Positions 34,201-49,200 of a DNA stretch of 64,000 bases are shown here, one piece after another. The notes under the pieces were generated by a model. That model worked only from the letters and a program-made list of their open reading frames with translations. It did no database searches and was not told the DNA's origin. How positions within the stretch are numbered: the first letter of the stretch is position 1; the number at the start of each line of letters is the position of its first letter. Made by a program: the position numbers and the translations under genes. This DNA is from Odontocerum albicorne (taxonomy: Eukaryota > Arthropoda > Insecta > Trichoptera > Odontoceridae): assembly GCA_949825065.1 (NCBI GenBank), contig OX463859.1, positions 31,203,847 through 31,267,846 of the forward strand. The letters are read 5' to 3'.

Positions 34201-37200
34201 GAATATATATTTTTTTAACTTTGAGAATGATTCACTTTTAAAAAAATGCATTTAAAACTAAATATCAACTGAGAAAAAAAATACATATAAACTACTTTTT
34301 TTTTTTTCTAAAATATGCTGGGATTAAAAGGGTTAAGAATGAATGTGAACTTAAGGCTGATGTGTTGAGTAAGATGAAGACAATGCGGAGATGGTTTGGG
34401 CACGTGGAACGAATGAATGAAGGAAGACTAACAAAACAAATATATATGTAGATGCAAATACTCGTGGAAGGTGTGTGAAAGGAAAACCAAGGAAAGTATT
34501 CCTCTGACTTTTTACATTTCCTTCTTTCAAAATATTATACACTTGATTCAACCATAATTTCCTTGTATTCTTCCTCTATCACACCTTCATTCACATTTGC
34601 ACTCTTTTGTATTTGTTTAGCTAGCCTTTCTTTATTCATTCATTTCACATGCTTAAACCACCTCAGAGTGGTCTTCTTCATCTATACTTCGGAAAGTCTA
34701 GGATGAACCGTGCGACGTTTGTCACAAAGGGATGGGGTAAAATCGTTTTTTTTACAAATCGAATAATTTTTTTACAAATTGAACAATTGTTTTTCTCTAA
34801 ACTGACGTTTTAATTCCTAATTTTCATTATACTGACTTTCTAATGCATTATATGATTTGTATGTATCTTTAAATAGGCCAAGATCCACTATGAATTAATA
34901 CTAATTACAAACATTTAATTAAAATCGATTTTCGAAATCGATTTTTGAAAATCCAATTATCGAATACCCCATCCCTAGCCAATGCAGACTAACGTAGTGA
35001 CTTTTGACAAACGTCGCCAAATATTAGTTCATTTTAACAAACTGCCACATTTTTGCTAATTTGTGACAAGATGTATTAATTTGTAATTATTGTTAGTTTT
35101 ATGTAATGTATTTACCTAAATAACTTGCTATTTATTAGAATCGAGGCTTATATTAAAGTTGATAAAATAATTAAAATTACTGAACATCGTTACAAGGTTG
35201 TATTGGGGCAAATTTGTGAGCTGTCATACGGTTCATCCTAGATTTTCCGAACTATAGCTCAATACATCAACCTTAAGTCCACACTAATTCCTAATCACTT
35301 CATTCCGTATTCTGCAATACAAAGTCCTCCCATGTATACTTCTAAGTGCACGCATTTCTACAGCGTTTATTTGACTTTTTTCAGTCTTGTCCCACGTCCA
35401 TGTTTCACGTCAATATAAATTGTCATTATTAATTACATTAAGGATTAAATAATATAAATAAATACTCACATCCCCTCGTGATGGAAGCACAAAATAAGAC
35501 TCAGCACGGAGACAAGTAAGATCATGACGAGCATGGGCACCATGATAGTGAAGGTGAACTCGTGCGCGTAGCTCCGCTGCGGCACCTGTCCTTTGGTCGG
35601 GGGCAGCCAGCGGTGCGCCTCCCCTAGAGGCACAGGCTCCTCTTTCGCTTGGCTAATCTTTGCACGGAGGTTCCCCTGTTCCCTTAGCATGTTGTTCTTG
35701 GTGTTTGCTTCAGACGCTGGATTTGGAGTTTCCATCTGGAAAAAATGAAGTTAATATGAATGAATGGCCATTATCCAAAATGAGGTTATTATTAGATTGT
35801 ATTGTCAGAGAAAATAAAAATGAATTACAGAGAATGCTCATGCTGAATTTGAAACTTAAAACCACTTTCAAAATTTATTTCAAATTTTCCTTAATTAGCT
35901 TAAACAAAATGATTTTGTTAACTCAGAAATTCAACGGAATATAGTGAAATACCATTTATGCTCTTTTTATATTAAATTTTATATTATAGGAAAGTTCATC
36001 AAAATGGCTAGTGTTTATTTTGTCCCACAATTTTTTTTTGTGGGTTAGTGCATTTTTACAATCAGCTTTACACAACTACGGTGTTACCAATCAGGCGATC
36101 GCAGCGCCCTCATTTATTTTCAACTCTTTTTTGACAGACTGTACACACCGTGAGCATATTTTGGGTAATCACCCTTTGTTCTGTACCATAGATATCTGAG
36201 GAATTATATTTTGTATTTGTTCTATATTGTTTTTATATTTGAGCTGATGAGGAGCCCAAATTGTAGATGCATATTCTAATTTGGTTCTAATTAGATAATT
36301 ATATAAGTTTCGGAGGATATCGGTGCTGTTAAATTCTCTTGATATTCTCATTACAAAACCGAGTAGTTTGTAACAGTCCGATATCAAACGTGAGACATGG
36401 TTAACGAACGTGAGTCCGACATCGAAGGTTACGCCCAAATCCTTGAATTCAGAAACTCTGTTTAGTGCCACTCCCTGTATAGTATACTGATGGTGGATTG
36501 GTGAAAATGATCGACTATAAGATACACAGACACATTTATTAAAGTTGAAAAGAACTGAAGGATGAACCCAGTCCGGGGCGCTCATCGGGCTTTGATGATG
36601 AAGCATTAAAATCCTATTGGAGCAATGCATGCCAAAGTACTCGACAATTAGTAGACAAGTTAAACACGTCACAATCCACCATATGTTGCCACTTAGAAAA
36701 GATGGAGAAAGTCAGCATGCTGGGTGTATGGGTTCCATACGCTTTTAGTTAAATAAACAAGACAGATCGTTTTTCGATAGCAACAAGTCTTCTTTCGCAA
36801 CAGAGAAATGACCCGTTTCTTGATAAAATCATTACTGGTGATGAAAAATGGATCACATACGACAATTTGCTACGCAATAGGCAGTGGGTTAACAAAAGTA
36901 AATCTCCCCCGGCGGTTCATGTTGTGTGTGTGTCATTATTATACATTGTTTACTCCAATAGTATATCTATTCTATTATATAACTAGAATATAATAGGTAA
37001 GTAATGTAATCAATCATAGCTGCTCTGCTAGTGACGTAAACAGCAGATATTTCATATCTGATTAGGCTTATCGTCTTTGTGCAAGTACCACATTTGTGCG
37101 GCCACACGCATCAACAAGACATTTAGTTTTTGCGACAAGGTCGCGAAGTCTTAATAATTTATTTTTTTTCTTTTGGTAGGTCACAAGGTTAACAAGGAAC

Positions 37201-40200
37201 AAAAAAATATTGAGAAAAAATAAATTAAATAAATGAAAATTAAACCAAAGGTCATGGACTGTAATTCCATAAACAAATGGGCTCACCAGCCTAAAAGTGC
37301 ACCAGTCAAGATTGAAGCCAGCATCCCTAAAGAGTCTCTCCACAGTGGTCCTCTTGAAATCCCTGGGACACCAGGACATCTTGCTGAGAGGCCTCACCTC
37401 CTCCTGAAGTTGCTGCAGCTCTGGGGAGTATGTCTTGTAGCTGCCTAAGTTCAGAACAACCCTGAAATGAGGTATAGAATAATCAAGGCTGGGAATAGAA
37501 ATATGTATCACAGGCTGTTGTGACTACAAGATGACAGATGGGTATTGTTTAAGCTAATAACTGCTTGACCAGACCAAGTTGACAAGTTTAAATGTAAAGT
37601 GTAAACCCGGGTTAACGAACAAATTTTTATTAATATGATCTACAATCATTAAAACCGAAAAGGATATTAAATATTAAGGTGTATTTTTTCATATATACCC
37701 GTATTTATTGTTGTCCCGCATTTATAGTTTAGTTCAATAAGTCCCTTCGAAATACGATAGATAGATGTTTTACTGTGATGATTAAAAATAAAAACAGCTT
37801 TATCAAGAAATTCGATGAAAAACCAATTTGATGTGTCAGTAACATTGCAAATTATTGGGTGTTAACATAATTTGTGTCCGTTTTTTTCCAAATGAAGAGG
37901 ACACAACATATTAGTCAATAATGTATTCTCCTTCATTATTTACAACTTTTTGCCAACGCTCTACAAGTTTTTCAATGCGTGTGCGATAAAAACCATCCGG
38001 TCTTGACTCGACGAATTCGTCCAGCCACGTCCGCAATTCGACGTCATTATTGAAGGAAACGCCGTGCAAATTGTTCGAAAGCGACCGGAAAAGGTGGAAA
38101 CCGACGGCGTGAGATCTGGAGAATATGGAAGGTACGGCAGGACTTCCCAACCAAGCGTTTGAATGGTATTTTTCGTAATGTTGGCGATAAGAGGGCGGGT
38201 GTTATCGTGTTGCAGAATAACTCCATATTGCCGTTTCGGCCTTTTCTGTTGGATTGCAGTGTTGAGCCGCTGCATTTGCAGAATGTATAGCTCCGCGTTG
38301 ACTGTCTGATTGCGTTCAAGTATATCGTAGTGGATGACGCCTTGCCAATCCCACCAGATGCAAATCATCGTCTTGCGCGGATGCAAACCTTCTTTCGCTC
38401 TGGGCATTGCTTGTTGACCATAACTCACCCATTTTTTCAGTTTCTTCATATTCACATAAAGGCACCATTTTTCATCACCAGTAATGATGCGATAAAGGAA
38501 CCTTTGCTTGTGGCCATGCGTAGCTCGATGACGCGCGAGCAAACCAGCAGAAATTGTCGAATGTTGATTTTTGTTGTTTTCACTCAAAACATGTGGAACC
38601 CAAGCGCCGAACTTCTGGACTTTTCCCATTGATTTAAAATGGCAGTATACAGTCATGTGACTATAATTCATCTGCTCAGCCAATTCTACTGTAGTTTGAA
38701 AGGGGTCTTCATGAATAATATGGTTTAAGCGGTCCTCATTGAAGTATGGTGTATTCCAATCGGAAGGTCAAAGGAGGGAGAAAATAAACTACATTCTATT
38801 GTGATACTTGTGATAGGAAGCCCGACCTTCACCTGGGAGAATGTTTTAAAAAGTACCATACTTTGAAAAATTATAAATAATTCTGGTAAATAAATTTGTT
38901 GAGTATATCAGGTCTGTGAATATGAAACCGGAATTTGCTCATAGATGGCTCTAGTTGTCAATGTAGTGACTGTCGAACCGCGTCATTGGCGCCTTTTTCT
39001 TGTGTTTACATTTGTCAAAGACTTTTAGCTCGCAACAATACAAGTTTAATACAACTACATATGTTTTCATAGCGTTGAACATGTCTGTTTTTGTGCAAGA
39101 TGGCGGTATACAGTCATGCGACTACAATTCATCTGCTCAGCCAATTCTACGGTGGTTTGAAAGGGATCTTCATGAATAATATGGTTTAAGCGGTCCTCAT
39201 CGAAGTCCACTGGTCGTCTGGAACGCTCCATGTCTTTCAGGTCGAAATTATCGTCTTTGAAACGCAAAAACCATTTACGAGCTGTCCTTTAATTCATAGC
39301 ATCTTCACCGTACACTTCGCAAATATCGCGAGCAGCTTTGGCAGCTTTATTCCCTCGATTGAACGCGAACAGAAGGAGGTGTCGAAAATGCTCACTTTTG
39401 TCTACTTGACATTCCATTTTGAAGGCTTGTAATCAAATAAAATAATATATGTAACGTAAAAGCAAACACAATATCTTGTAGAGCAGAAAATTTTCTTTCG
39501 AATGACGTATAACCTTTACCATTGTGTTTTACTTTTGGTGCTCATTTTTAAATTTGGAAAATAACGGACACAACTTATGTTAACACCTAATACTATTATC
39601 TAGTGATAGGAAATTAGTGGCAGCATTAGTTAAACATACGCCATAAAGATAAATGTTTTTTTTATAAGAAAAATAGTAGCCATTTTTAAGCCTACTTATA
39701 TTCTAAAAAAAAGTTTTATGACATAGTTTTTATCATTTTTCATTATAAATTACTCCTGGAGTATGTTTGAATAAATCCAATTCTAAGATAACCCAATGAA
39801 TCAAAGTTCTACCAAATTACGAGTCAAACCTTTTTCATAGAAATAGATATTAATGATAAAAATTGTAAAATGTAAATTACTTGTAAAATGTGTATATTTA
39901 ATACATACATATAATAATGCCTTTCCCTATCTGGGTAGGCAGAGGACAGAGCGCTAGAATTTCCTATCTCGACACACATCTTTCCCTATCTGGGTAGGCA
40001 GAGGACAGAGCGCTAGAATTTCCTATCTCGACACACATCTATCCCTATCTGGGTAGGCAGAGGACAGAGCGCTAGAATTTCCTATCTCGACACACATCTT
40101 TCCCTATCTGGGTAGGCAGAGGACAGAGCGCTAGAATTTCCTATCTCGACACACATCTATCCCTATCTGGGTAGGCAGAGGACAGAGCGCTAGAATTTCC

Positions 40201-43200
40201 TATCTCGACACACATCTTTCCCTATCTGGGTAGGCAGAGGACAGAGCGCTAGAATTTCCTATCTCGACACACATCTTTCCCTATCTGGGTAGGCAAATAT
40301 CTTTCCCGATCTGGGTAGGCAAATATCTTTCCCTATCTGGGTAGACAGAGGACAGAGCACTAGAATTTCCTATTTCAACACACATCTATCCCTATCTGGA
40401 TAGGCAGAGGACAGAGCGTTAGAATTTCTTATCCCGACACACATCTTTCCCTATCTGGGTAGGCAGAGGACAGAGCGCTAGAATTTCCTAACATAAAAAC
40501 TTGTATGAAAACTTTGAGACCGAAGATCAGCCCCATGGGATTTTTTGTATACACCAGTTGGGGCTGATAATCGGCCCCGTGGGATTAAAAGGGTTAATCT
40601 TTCATTATTGACCAATATGTCGCGTCGATTTTTCCTTCCCTGCTTTTTCGATCATTAGATTTTGCAACATGTCAGACCCGCACTCCTCTATGGCTCCGAA
40701 TGCTGGACGATGTATAACTCTTACTCTAGGCAACTAAAAACTGCTGAAATGCGCATGCTAAGATGGTCAGCAGGTGTGTCCCTAAGAGACAAAATAAAAA
40801 GCTCACGCATTCGTGGAAGCCTAGGTGTTACAGACATCAACAGCAAGATGGAGGAGAGGCGGATGGATTGAGATGGTATGGGCACGTTGGACGCAGAGCA
40901 CCCGATCACATTGTGAACCAGGCAATCTCCATGGATCTTCCTCGAATAACAACCAGAGGAAGACCAAAGAATTCATGGGTGGTGCAAAAAGATAACCTGA
41001 TGCAGAGGCACGGCCTGGGGGACGTAGTCCAGGACAGAAGAGCATACAACCTGAGGATGAGGAGAGCTGACCCCAACAGTTTTCGCAGACAATGAGTTGG
41101 GATGGAGCCAGGGAGAAGAAGAAAATTTTGCAACATTTATTCTCAGATCTTTCTCTTTGCATCCCTCATAAAATTTTCGTATCAAACTCTGCAATCCATC
41201 TACACTCTCCGCCATCACTACCATGTCATCTGCACACAGTAATCAGCATACGTTCCAGTTAAACATTCCACATTTATACGTCATCATGCTGATATGAACG
41301 CCATTAAACAAATCTAAATTAACAAACCGCAGATGAATCAAAGTAAGAGATCCATGATGAAAATTATATCAAAACTGTTATTACAAAAAGAACAAACACA
41401 CGAGAGCAACACAAGAGATTTGTAAACGTTCATTAAAGAGTTTTGACAGTCGAGAGGAATGAAACATCTGCCCCATTTTTCAATCAGATATTTACGGCAT
41501 TCAAACGCCAAACAGTGTGAAGAAAATTTCAAGAACACCGTAAACAAACAAGTTACGTGACCTTTATTCTAAATCGCATTGACCAAAAATAAGCTATAAT
41601 ATCCGGTCAAAGTCTCGTCGCCGTTACGCAATCATATTTTTTTTAATAACACTGAATTTCTAAACAAAGTCATGTGAATAATAAGTTACATACATAATAT
41701 CATGCAATTTCCCTATTGAGGTAGGCAGAGTATCAGATTTTCCTACCTCGACACGCATGCTTCGCCTTTTCCTTCTTCTTATTCCCAGTGTCATGTCACG
41801 TCCCCCCAACGTTGAATATCACCTGAGAGTAGGCATCTTTGTCCCCGACAGCCCGAAAAAGATCCCCGACGCTTCTTATACCAGTCCAATCACGTATATT
41901 GCGAAGCCAGGAGATTTGCCTCCTGCCAACACCTCTTCGACCCTCTATTTTGCCTTGGATGATCAGGTGTAGTAATTTGTACTTTGCTCCTCTAAGTACA
42001 TGACCCAAATAGGACACCTCTCGGATTTTAATATTAGTCAGCAACTCTCTATCAACTTTGGTTCTTTGAAGAACCCTTGTGTTCCTGACCATATCCGTCC
42101 AGGGTATCCGTAGCATTCTCCGGTGTATCCACATTTCAAATCTTCCAGTCGGTTCTTACTACCAACTTTGAGAGTCCATGATTCCACTCCATGCAATAAC
42201 ACTGACCAAACGTAGCATTTGACTAACCGTTGTCGAAGTTTCAAGATTATATTTTCGCCTTTTCCACATCTATACAACTCGTACGATTTCTCTGACTTCT
42301 TACATTTCCTTCATTTAAAATATTGTACATTTGATCCAATCGTACTTTCCCTGGTCTTCCTCTACCACGTCTTCCACTCACATTTAATTTGTATATTTGT
42401 TTTGTTAGTCTATCTTCATTCATTAGTTCCACATGCCCAAAGCATCTGAACGTGATCTTCTTTATCTTACTCAACACATCAGCCTTAAGTTCACATTCAT
42501 CCTTCATCACTCCATTCCATATAGTCAAATAATGTATTCTTCTTAATGTACGTATTTCTACAGTGTTATTCCGCTCTTATCATTATTTTTCTTAGTTCAC
42601 GTTTCACAATCATACATCAAAGTCACTACCGTACATCAATAGTATTTTGGTGCCAAAATACTATTATGGATTTTTATTATCGTATTATGGAATTAGAAGA
42701 TCTTGATACTGTTCATGGATTTTTATTATCGTATTATAGACTTAGAAGATCTTGATACTGTTCATGGATTTTTATTATCGTATTATAGACTTAGAAGATC
42801 TTGATACTGTTCATGGATTTTTATTATCGTATTATGGAATTAGAAGATCTTGATACTGTTCATGGATTTTTATTATTGTATTATGGACTTAGAAGATCTT
42901 GATACAGTTCATGGATTTTTATTATCGTATTATAGACTTAGAAGATCTTGATACTGTTCATGGATTTTTATTATCGTATTATGGAATTAGAAGATCTTGA
43001 TACTGTTCATGGATTTTTATTATTGTATTATGGACTTAGAAGATCTTGATACTGTTCATGGATTTTTATTATCGTATTATGGACTTAGAAGATCTTGATA
43101 CTGTTCATGGATTTTTATTATTGTATTATGGACTTAGAAGATCTTGATACTGTTCATGGATTTTTATTATCGTATTATAGACTTAGAAGATCTTGATACT

Positions 43201-46200
43201 GTTCATGGATTTTTATTATCGTATTATGGACTTAGAAGATCTTGATACTGTTCATGGATTTTTATTATTGTATTATGGACTTAGAAGATCTTGATACTGT
43301 TCATGGATTTTTATTATCGTATTATGGACTTAGAAGATCTTGATTTAACCATTTTAGTACCCTGCCTTCCACTCGCATTTACACTGTGCATTTGTTTTGT
43401 TAATCTTCCTTCATTTCTATGTTCTCTGTACCCAAACTATCTCAGAGTGCTGTTCTTCATTTTACTTAAAACATCAGCCTTAAGTCCACATTCATCCTAT
43501 ATCACTTCATTCCTTATTCTGTCATACATTATCACCCTATATATTTTTCTCAGCGCAAGCATTTCTATTGCATTAGCGAACCTGACATACAAAAAGAATT
43601 GAACAAAAATTGAAGAAAATAATAACAAAAATACGATATCGAAAAATTTGAGAGAAACAAAGTCAACGATCCTCACATATGGCATCGAAGCGAGGACGGA
43701 CACTGTCAAGGCCAAAAGTATGCTGAGGACAACAGGAATGAGAACTCTACGTGCTATTGCTGGGAAGACTGCGTGATTGTATAAGGAACATCACAATCCG
43801 AGAGGTCTGTGAGGTCCAAAATGTGGTCAGATGGGGACGACAGCTTTGACGATAATGGTACCGACATGTACAGAGAATGAATTCCACATACATAGCTCTG
43901 CATGAGGTACCGGATGGACGGCGTCCACCAGGGAGACCCCCGAAACGATATAGAGATAGCTGGAGTTCAGCATCACAAGAGGATAATCCTGTAATAACAG
44001 ACTCATGAGTCTACAGCAAAGATTCCCAAAGTGGTCTATATGGACCCCCAAGGATCGATTTCAACTTGTAGGGGGTCTATGTCAGAGAAAAAAGAAATTG
44101 GGGGTGCACGAGCTGTAAATGGGGGTCCACGTGAGCGGATCCCATTTAAGCAGATCACCATCAATATTTCGGTGTTCCATAAATGTCTTATTACACCTAA
44201 CACAGATTGTGTATATATAATACTTATATTAGACATAGAAAATACTTATATAAATAAATCGAATGCAAATCGTTGAACGTGGATATTTAAGACTATACCT
44301 CACTAATTTGAAGCCAAATATTGAACCATTGCTATCAGAGCATCAGGTCCATCCCTCTCATTAACAGTATTATTTGTGTATTCATTTTATAGAATAATTT
44401 TACTAGGTTTTGATTTGTTTCGTTCCAAAGCCAAATATTTACTTGTATTTTGTGTCTTTTCAATAAAAGTATGAATACAAATTGTACATGTTTTTCTTTT
44501 TTACAATTGTCCACTCTACAAAAAACCTTATCAAGGTGAACAACACGGTATCAGCTGTTAAAAACACATTTGAAGTTAATAAGTTTAGGAAAATTCAATA
44601 TTAGGCAGGCAGGGGGTCTACGGAAAACAAAAAAATCGGCAAGTGGTCTACGGTGCGAAAAAGTTTGGGAAACTATGGTCTACAGCAAAGTTGAAGAAGA
44701 AGAAGAAGAAAGTCAACGAAAAGAAAGAGATATTAAATAAAATACCGGCAAAATGTTAAAATACCGTGTTTTTATAAATTCCTCAAAACATATCAGTGTT
44801 CTTCAATAAATGGTAGTTTATTTCATTGAACTTTACTTTTTAAATCAAGTTTTAGCCTTGTGTATAAAATATCTTATTGGAACAAAAATAGCTAGGTAAT
44901 GATATGTTCCAATTAAGCGGAACCAACGGTATTTCGTACTTTCAGCACAGCTCAACGGGTTAGCTCGACATATGAAACCTTACACCAGAGTATAATTGGA
45001 TCAGGTATCAGGGCCAACAGGATTACAGGGCAAACAGGATTACTCACCCCTCGCCCTCGTTGGGCCTCAGCGGCAGGCGAGCACCCAGCTGGATGGCCGA
45101 GGCCATGAACGTAGTGTACAGGTCATCCGCGCTCTCTCGCCATAATTTCTTGCGGAATATATCCTTCAGTCGCTCCATCCTGGAAAGCATTTATTATATA
45201 TGTATTTAATATTCAATTGCCTTCCGAGCACTAGCAGCATCAGCAAAAAACCTAGGCTTAGTAGTCAGTGAGACCAAAACAAAATATATGCCCGTAAATG
45301 GACGCCAAAACCCAATAAGTCTACAAATAGACAACTTTACCTTCCAAACCGTTTCTGAATTTGTGTATCTCGGTACCATGGTGACAAGTAAGAACGATGT
45401 TTCCACTGAAATAAATCGAAGATTAATAGCTGCAAACCGATGCTATTTTGGACTGCAGAGGTACATGAAATCACGACATCTCTCTAGAAAAACCAAAACT
45501 CTACTTTATAAAACACTCATCCGACCTGTGCTCACCTATGGCTCAGAATGTTGGACTCTAAGTAGAGTGGACATGAGGGCTCTGGGGACATTTGAGAGGA
45601 AGATTCTGCGCAAAATATATGGCCCCATTTGCAATAACGGAGAATGGCGTATCAGGTATAATCAGGAGCTGTACGGTCTGTATGGAGACCCTACCATAAC
45701 ACAGGAGATTTTAATTGGGAGACTCAGGTGGGCTGGACACGTGCAGCGAATGAGTGAGGAGGACATTCCGAGAGGGCTCTTGAATGGCACACCGGGGGGT
45801 CGAAGAAGGCCAGGAAGGCCGAAGCTTCGATGGCTGGATGGTGTCAATAGGGATGCGCAGCTCATTGGCATCCAGAACTGGCGAACAGCAGCACAGGACC
45901 GCCAGTCATGGAGGCGTGCTTTAAAGGAGGCCAAGACCCGACCTGGGTTGTAGAGCCACTGTTGATTGATTGAATATTCAATTATAATACAATTTGGTGG
46001 GATTATTGCTAGGTGGCTGTCTCTCAACCAATCAGACAAAAGTAAATGAAGCAAGTTACATGGTCGCATAAATCATTCAAATGACTATCAATCCCCACGA
46101 AATCCATAAACACATACGTGAGCACATGCCCACGAACCCCACAAAGACGGACAATCACCCGAACATTCTTTTTCATATAAAGTGAGATATCATCAATCAA

Positions 46201-49200
46201 AAGGGAAGGAAAGGATGGTGGAGAGGAAAGGAAAAGAAAACTCAGGAATGAAACATGTTATTTTACTGACTAGAAATTAAGAGTTTTTTCAGTCGTTTCT
46301 TAAAGCATGCCAAGGAGTCTTATATTGGTTTGTAACTGATTCCAGAGTCTCACTGCATGGACAGTAAAGGACGACGTAAAAAATGAGGAGCGGTGAACTT
46401 GAAAGGCCAATAGACAATCTCTGTTTGAGTGTAGCGCTAATCCATGATTAGAAAGACGCTGAAAAATTTCGGCGAGATAAGAAGGGGCGGCGGGACAGTT
46501 AAGGATAGACAATAGAGACAGTATGTGAATTTGGCGTCTATTTCTAACATTCAACCAGTTTAATGTCTTCTGGTATGAAGTTATATGATCGTACTTTGGT
46601 AGGTTGCAAATAATTCTTTAATAGTATAATAAAAATAACGTTTATTGATAGTTAAGTTTCAATTAATGCATAGCTGGAACAATTAAATCATTCAGCTTAT
46701 TTTTTCTATAAAATCTAAAATATATGTTCCACTGTTACGTTAGTCCACTTCAGCGGTCGATTAACATTTTTCGTAAAGGGCCAAATGGTAAATACTCTAA
46801 GCTCTGTGGGATACGTGATAAACTCGAGGATATTGATGTAGGTCTACTTAAATAACAAGAAAAAAGTTATCACCAATTTACTGAACAAAATGTAACGTTA
46901 CAATAATAAATATACTAAAAAAGACCACAATTGTTTGAAATACGGCTCCACTAATGATAAGAATGGAATGGCTTTTTTTGAGATAATTTTTCACCGAATT
47001 GGGGTTCAAAGTTAATACTCCCTAACATCCAAATTGATTGCAAATGTTCATTTGTTAAAACGGACCTGTATTAGGATTTTACGTAGTTCATTTTTTAAAA
47101 AGCGATACACGTGCCAAACTATAACTGTGTGACATCACAGGAGAGGCCACCAAATGCAAAACTATAGTTGTGCTACATACAGTTGTATCTCGAAATTCCT
47201 CAACTCGGCGGTCGGCTGTTCCGTTATAGCACGTACTTTGAAATTTTAAAGAATTCGAAATTGTAAAATCCATTCTTAGCTCGTGAGCCTTACAAAAAGA
47301 GGCGGCACGCCGAATTTGGCCCGTGGGCCGTTGTTTGCTGACCTCTGGTCTACTTTGCTAATTTTTGGTAATATTTTGTAATACAACATATCAAACTTAA
47401 ATATAAATAATTTTTAAATATAAAATTATTCACTTAATTACTTTGAAATGTTAGTTTAAGATAAATTTTATGTAATTTTGTCAATAATTATTTGTCTTAA
47501 CTTGTCTTGTGTGCTATTGTTTCTGTGTTATGTAAAAATTTTATGTAATTTTGTCAATAATTATTTGTCTTAACTTGTCTTGTGTGCTATTGTTTCTGTG
47601 TTATGTAAAACTTTTATGTAATTTTGTCAATAATTATTTGTCTTAACTTGTCTTGTGTGCTATTGTTTCTGTGTTATGTAAAAATTTTATGTAATTTTGT
47701 CAATAATTATTTGTCTTAACTTGTCTTGTGTGCTCTTGTTTCTGTGTTATGTAAAAAAACTCTGTTGTCGTGAATCTAATAAAATAAATAAATACATATT
47801 TTGTCTGATATTATACATATATTTTTAAGAAAACAGAAAAGAACTCTCCCCTCTTACCCGCCTCCTGTCCCTCCCCACTACACTACTGCATGTTGTTGAG
47901 CCAAATAAAAACCTATTAACCGGTAGGGTAACCATTATATACAGTGGAATAAACAGCGTTGGACTAAACTAATTGCAATGTCTTTAAAACAATGTTTTTC
48001 ACTGTACATTTTTGTATAATGTAAATGCCAGTAAAGTTAAAAGGAAAAGTATACCAAACGATTGTCAGACCCGCACTCCTCTATGGCTCCAAATGCTGGA
48101 CGATGTATAACTCTTACTCTAGGCAACTGGAAACTGCTGAAATCCGCATGCTAAGATGGTCAGCTGGTGTGTCCCTAAGAGACAAAATAAAAAGCTCACG
48201 CATTCGTGGAAGCCTAGGTGATACAGACATCAACAGCAAGATGGAGGAGAGGCGATTGAGATGGTATGAGCACGTTGGACGCAGAGCACCCGATCACATT
48301 GTGAACCAGGCAATCTCCATGGATCTTCCTCGAATAACAACCAGAGGAAGACCAAAGAATTCATGGGTGGTGCAATAAGATAACCTGATGCAGAGGCCTG
48401 GGGGACGTAGTCCGGGACAGAAGAGCATACAACCTGAGGACGAGGAGAGCTGACCCCAACAGTCTTCGCAGACAGTGAGTTGGGATGGAGCCAGGGAGAA
48501 GATTTTTGTATAATGTAAAGGTGTCTGTTGAAAAACATCTACCCCGGCCGGATGTCTTCTTCGGGTGTCATCTTGGGGTATTGCATAACTTTTTGATAAC
48601 ATCTATAGCTATTAATGTATCATAGATTTTCTATCTTGTATCATTTTGTTTTTGCTACGAATAAATGAGATTATTACTATTATACTAGAGAAAATGTAGC
48701 GTGGTCCCTGTGACAGTTTACAAATTTGCCCCAATACAACCTTGTAACGAAATAGCAAGTTATTTAGGTAAATACATTAAAGGAGCTGAATAAATACTGT
48801 AGTAGTACAATACATGGGGTGACAATGTATGATAGAATATGAGGCAAAGTGATTATACTAAAGAAAATGTAGCATGGTCCCTGTGACGTTTCACAAATTT
48901 GCCCCAATACAACCTTGTAACGACGTTCAGTAATTTTAATTATTTTATCAACTTTAATATAAGCCTCGATTCTAATAAATAGCTAGTTATTTAGGTAAAT
49001 ACATTACATAAAACTAACAATAATGACAAATTAATACATCTTGTTACAAATTAGCAAAAAATATGTCTAATTTGTTATAATCAAATAATATTTGGCGACG
49101 TTCGTCAAAAGTCACTGCGTTAGTCTGCATTGGCTAGGGATGGGGTATACGATAATTGGATTTTCGATTTTTTTACACATAAAGATAGATACAAATCATA

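Larger units (their letters stand above)
37855..39590 (-). mobile_element. Mariner-1 with recombined insert
   Basis: TIRs TTGGGTGTTAACATAA and inverse (ttatgttaacacctaa) between TA at 37853-37854 and 39591-39592. The transposase runs on the minus strand from about 39418 but is interrupted by a block at about 38735-39096 holding spacer plus the 5' end of mariner-2; the mariner-1 segment around EDRLNHIIHEDPFQT is present on both sides of it. Confidence 0.92.

Noticed and set aside
35470..35735. ATG of exon 6 (METPN...) as a start of a separate small membrane protein
   Set aside because: It follows a strong acceptor and the frame and phase join exon 5 of sarcoglycan; homology continues across the junction.
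37233..37448. 71-codon plus-strand frame overlapping 37287-37461
   Set aside because: Antisense shadow of sarcoglycan exon 5.
39922..40490. CRISPR-like spacing of repeats
   Set aside because: Units are direct head-to-tail copies with no unique spacers, in a eukaryotic intron.
45662..46069. 135-codon minus-strand frame
   Set aside because: Antisense of the intact LINE-J coding region.
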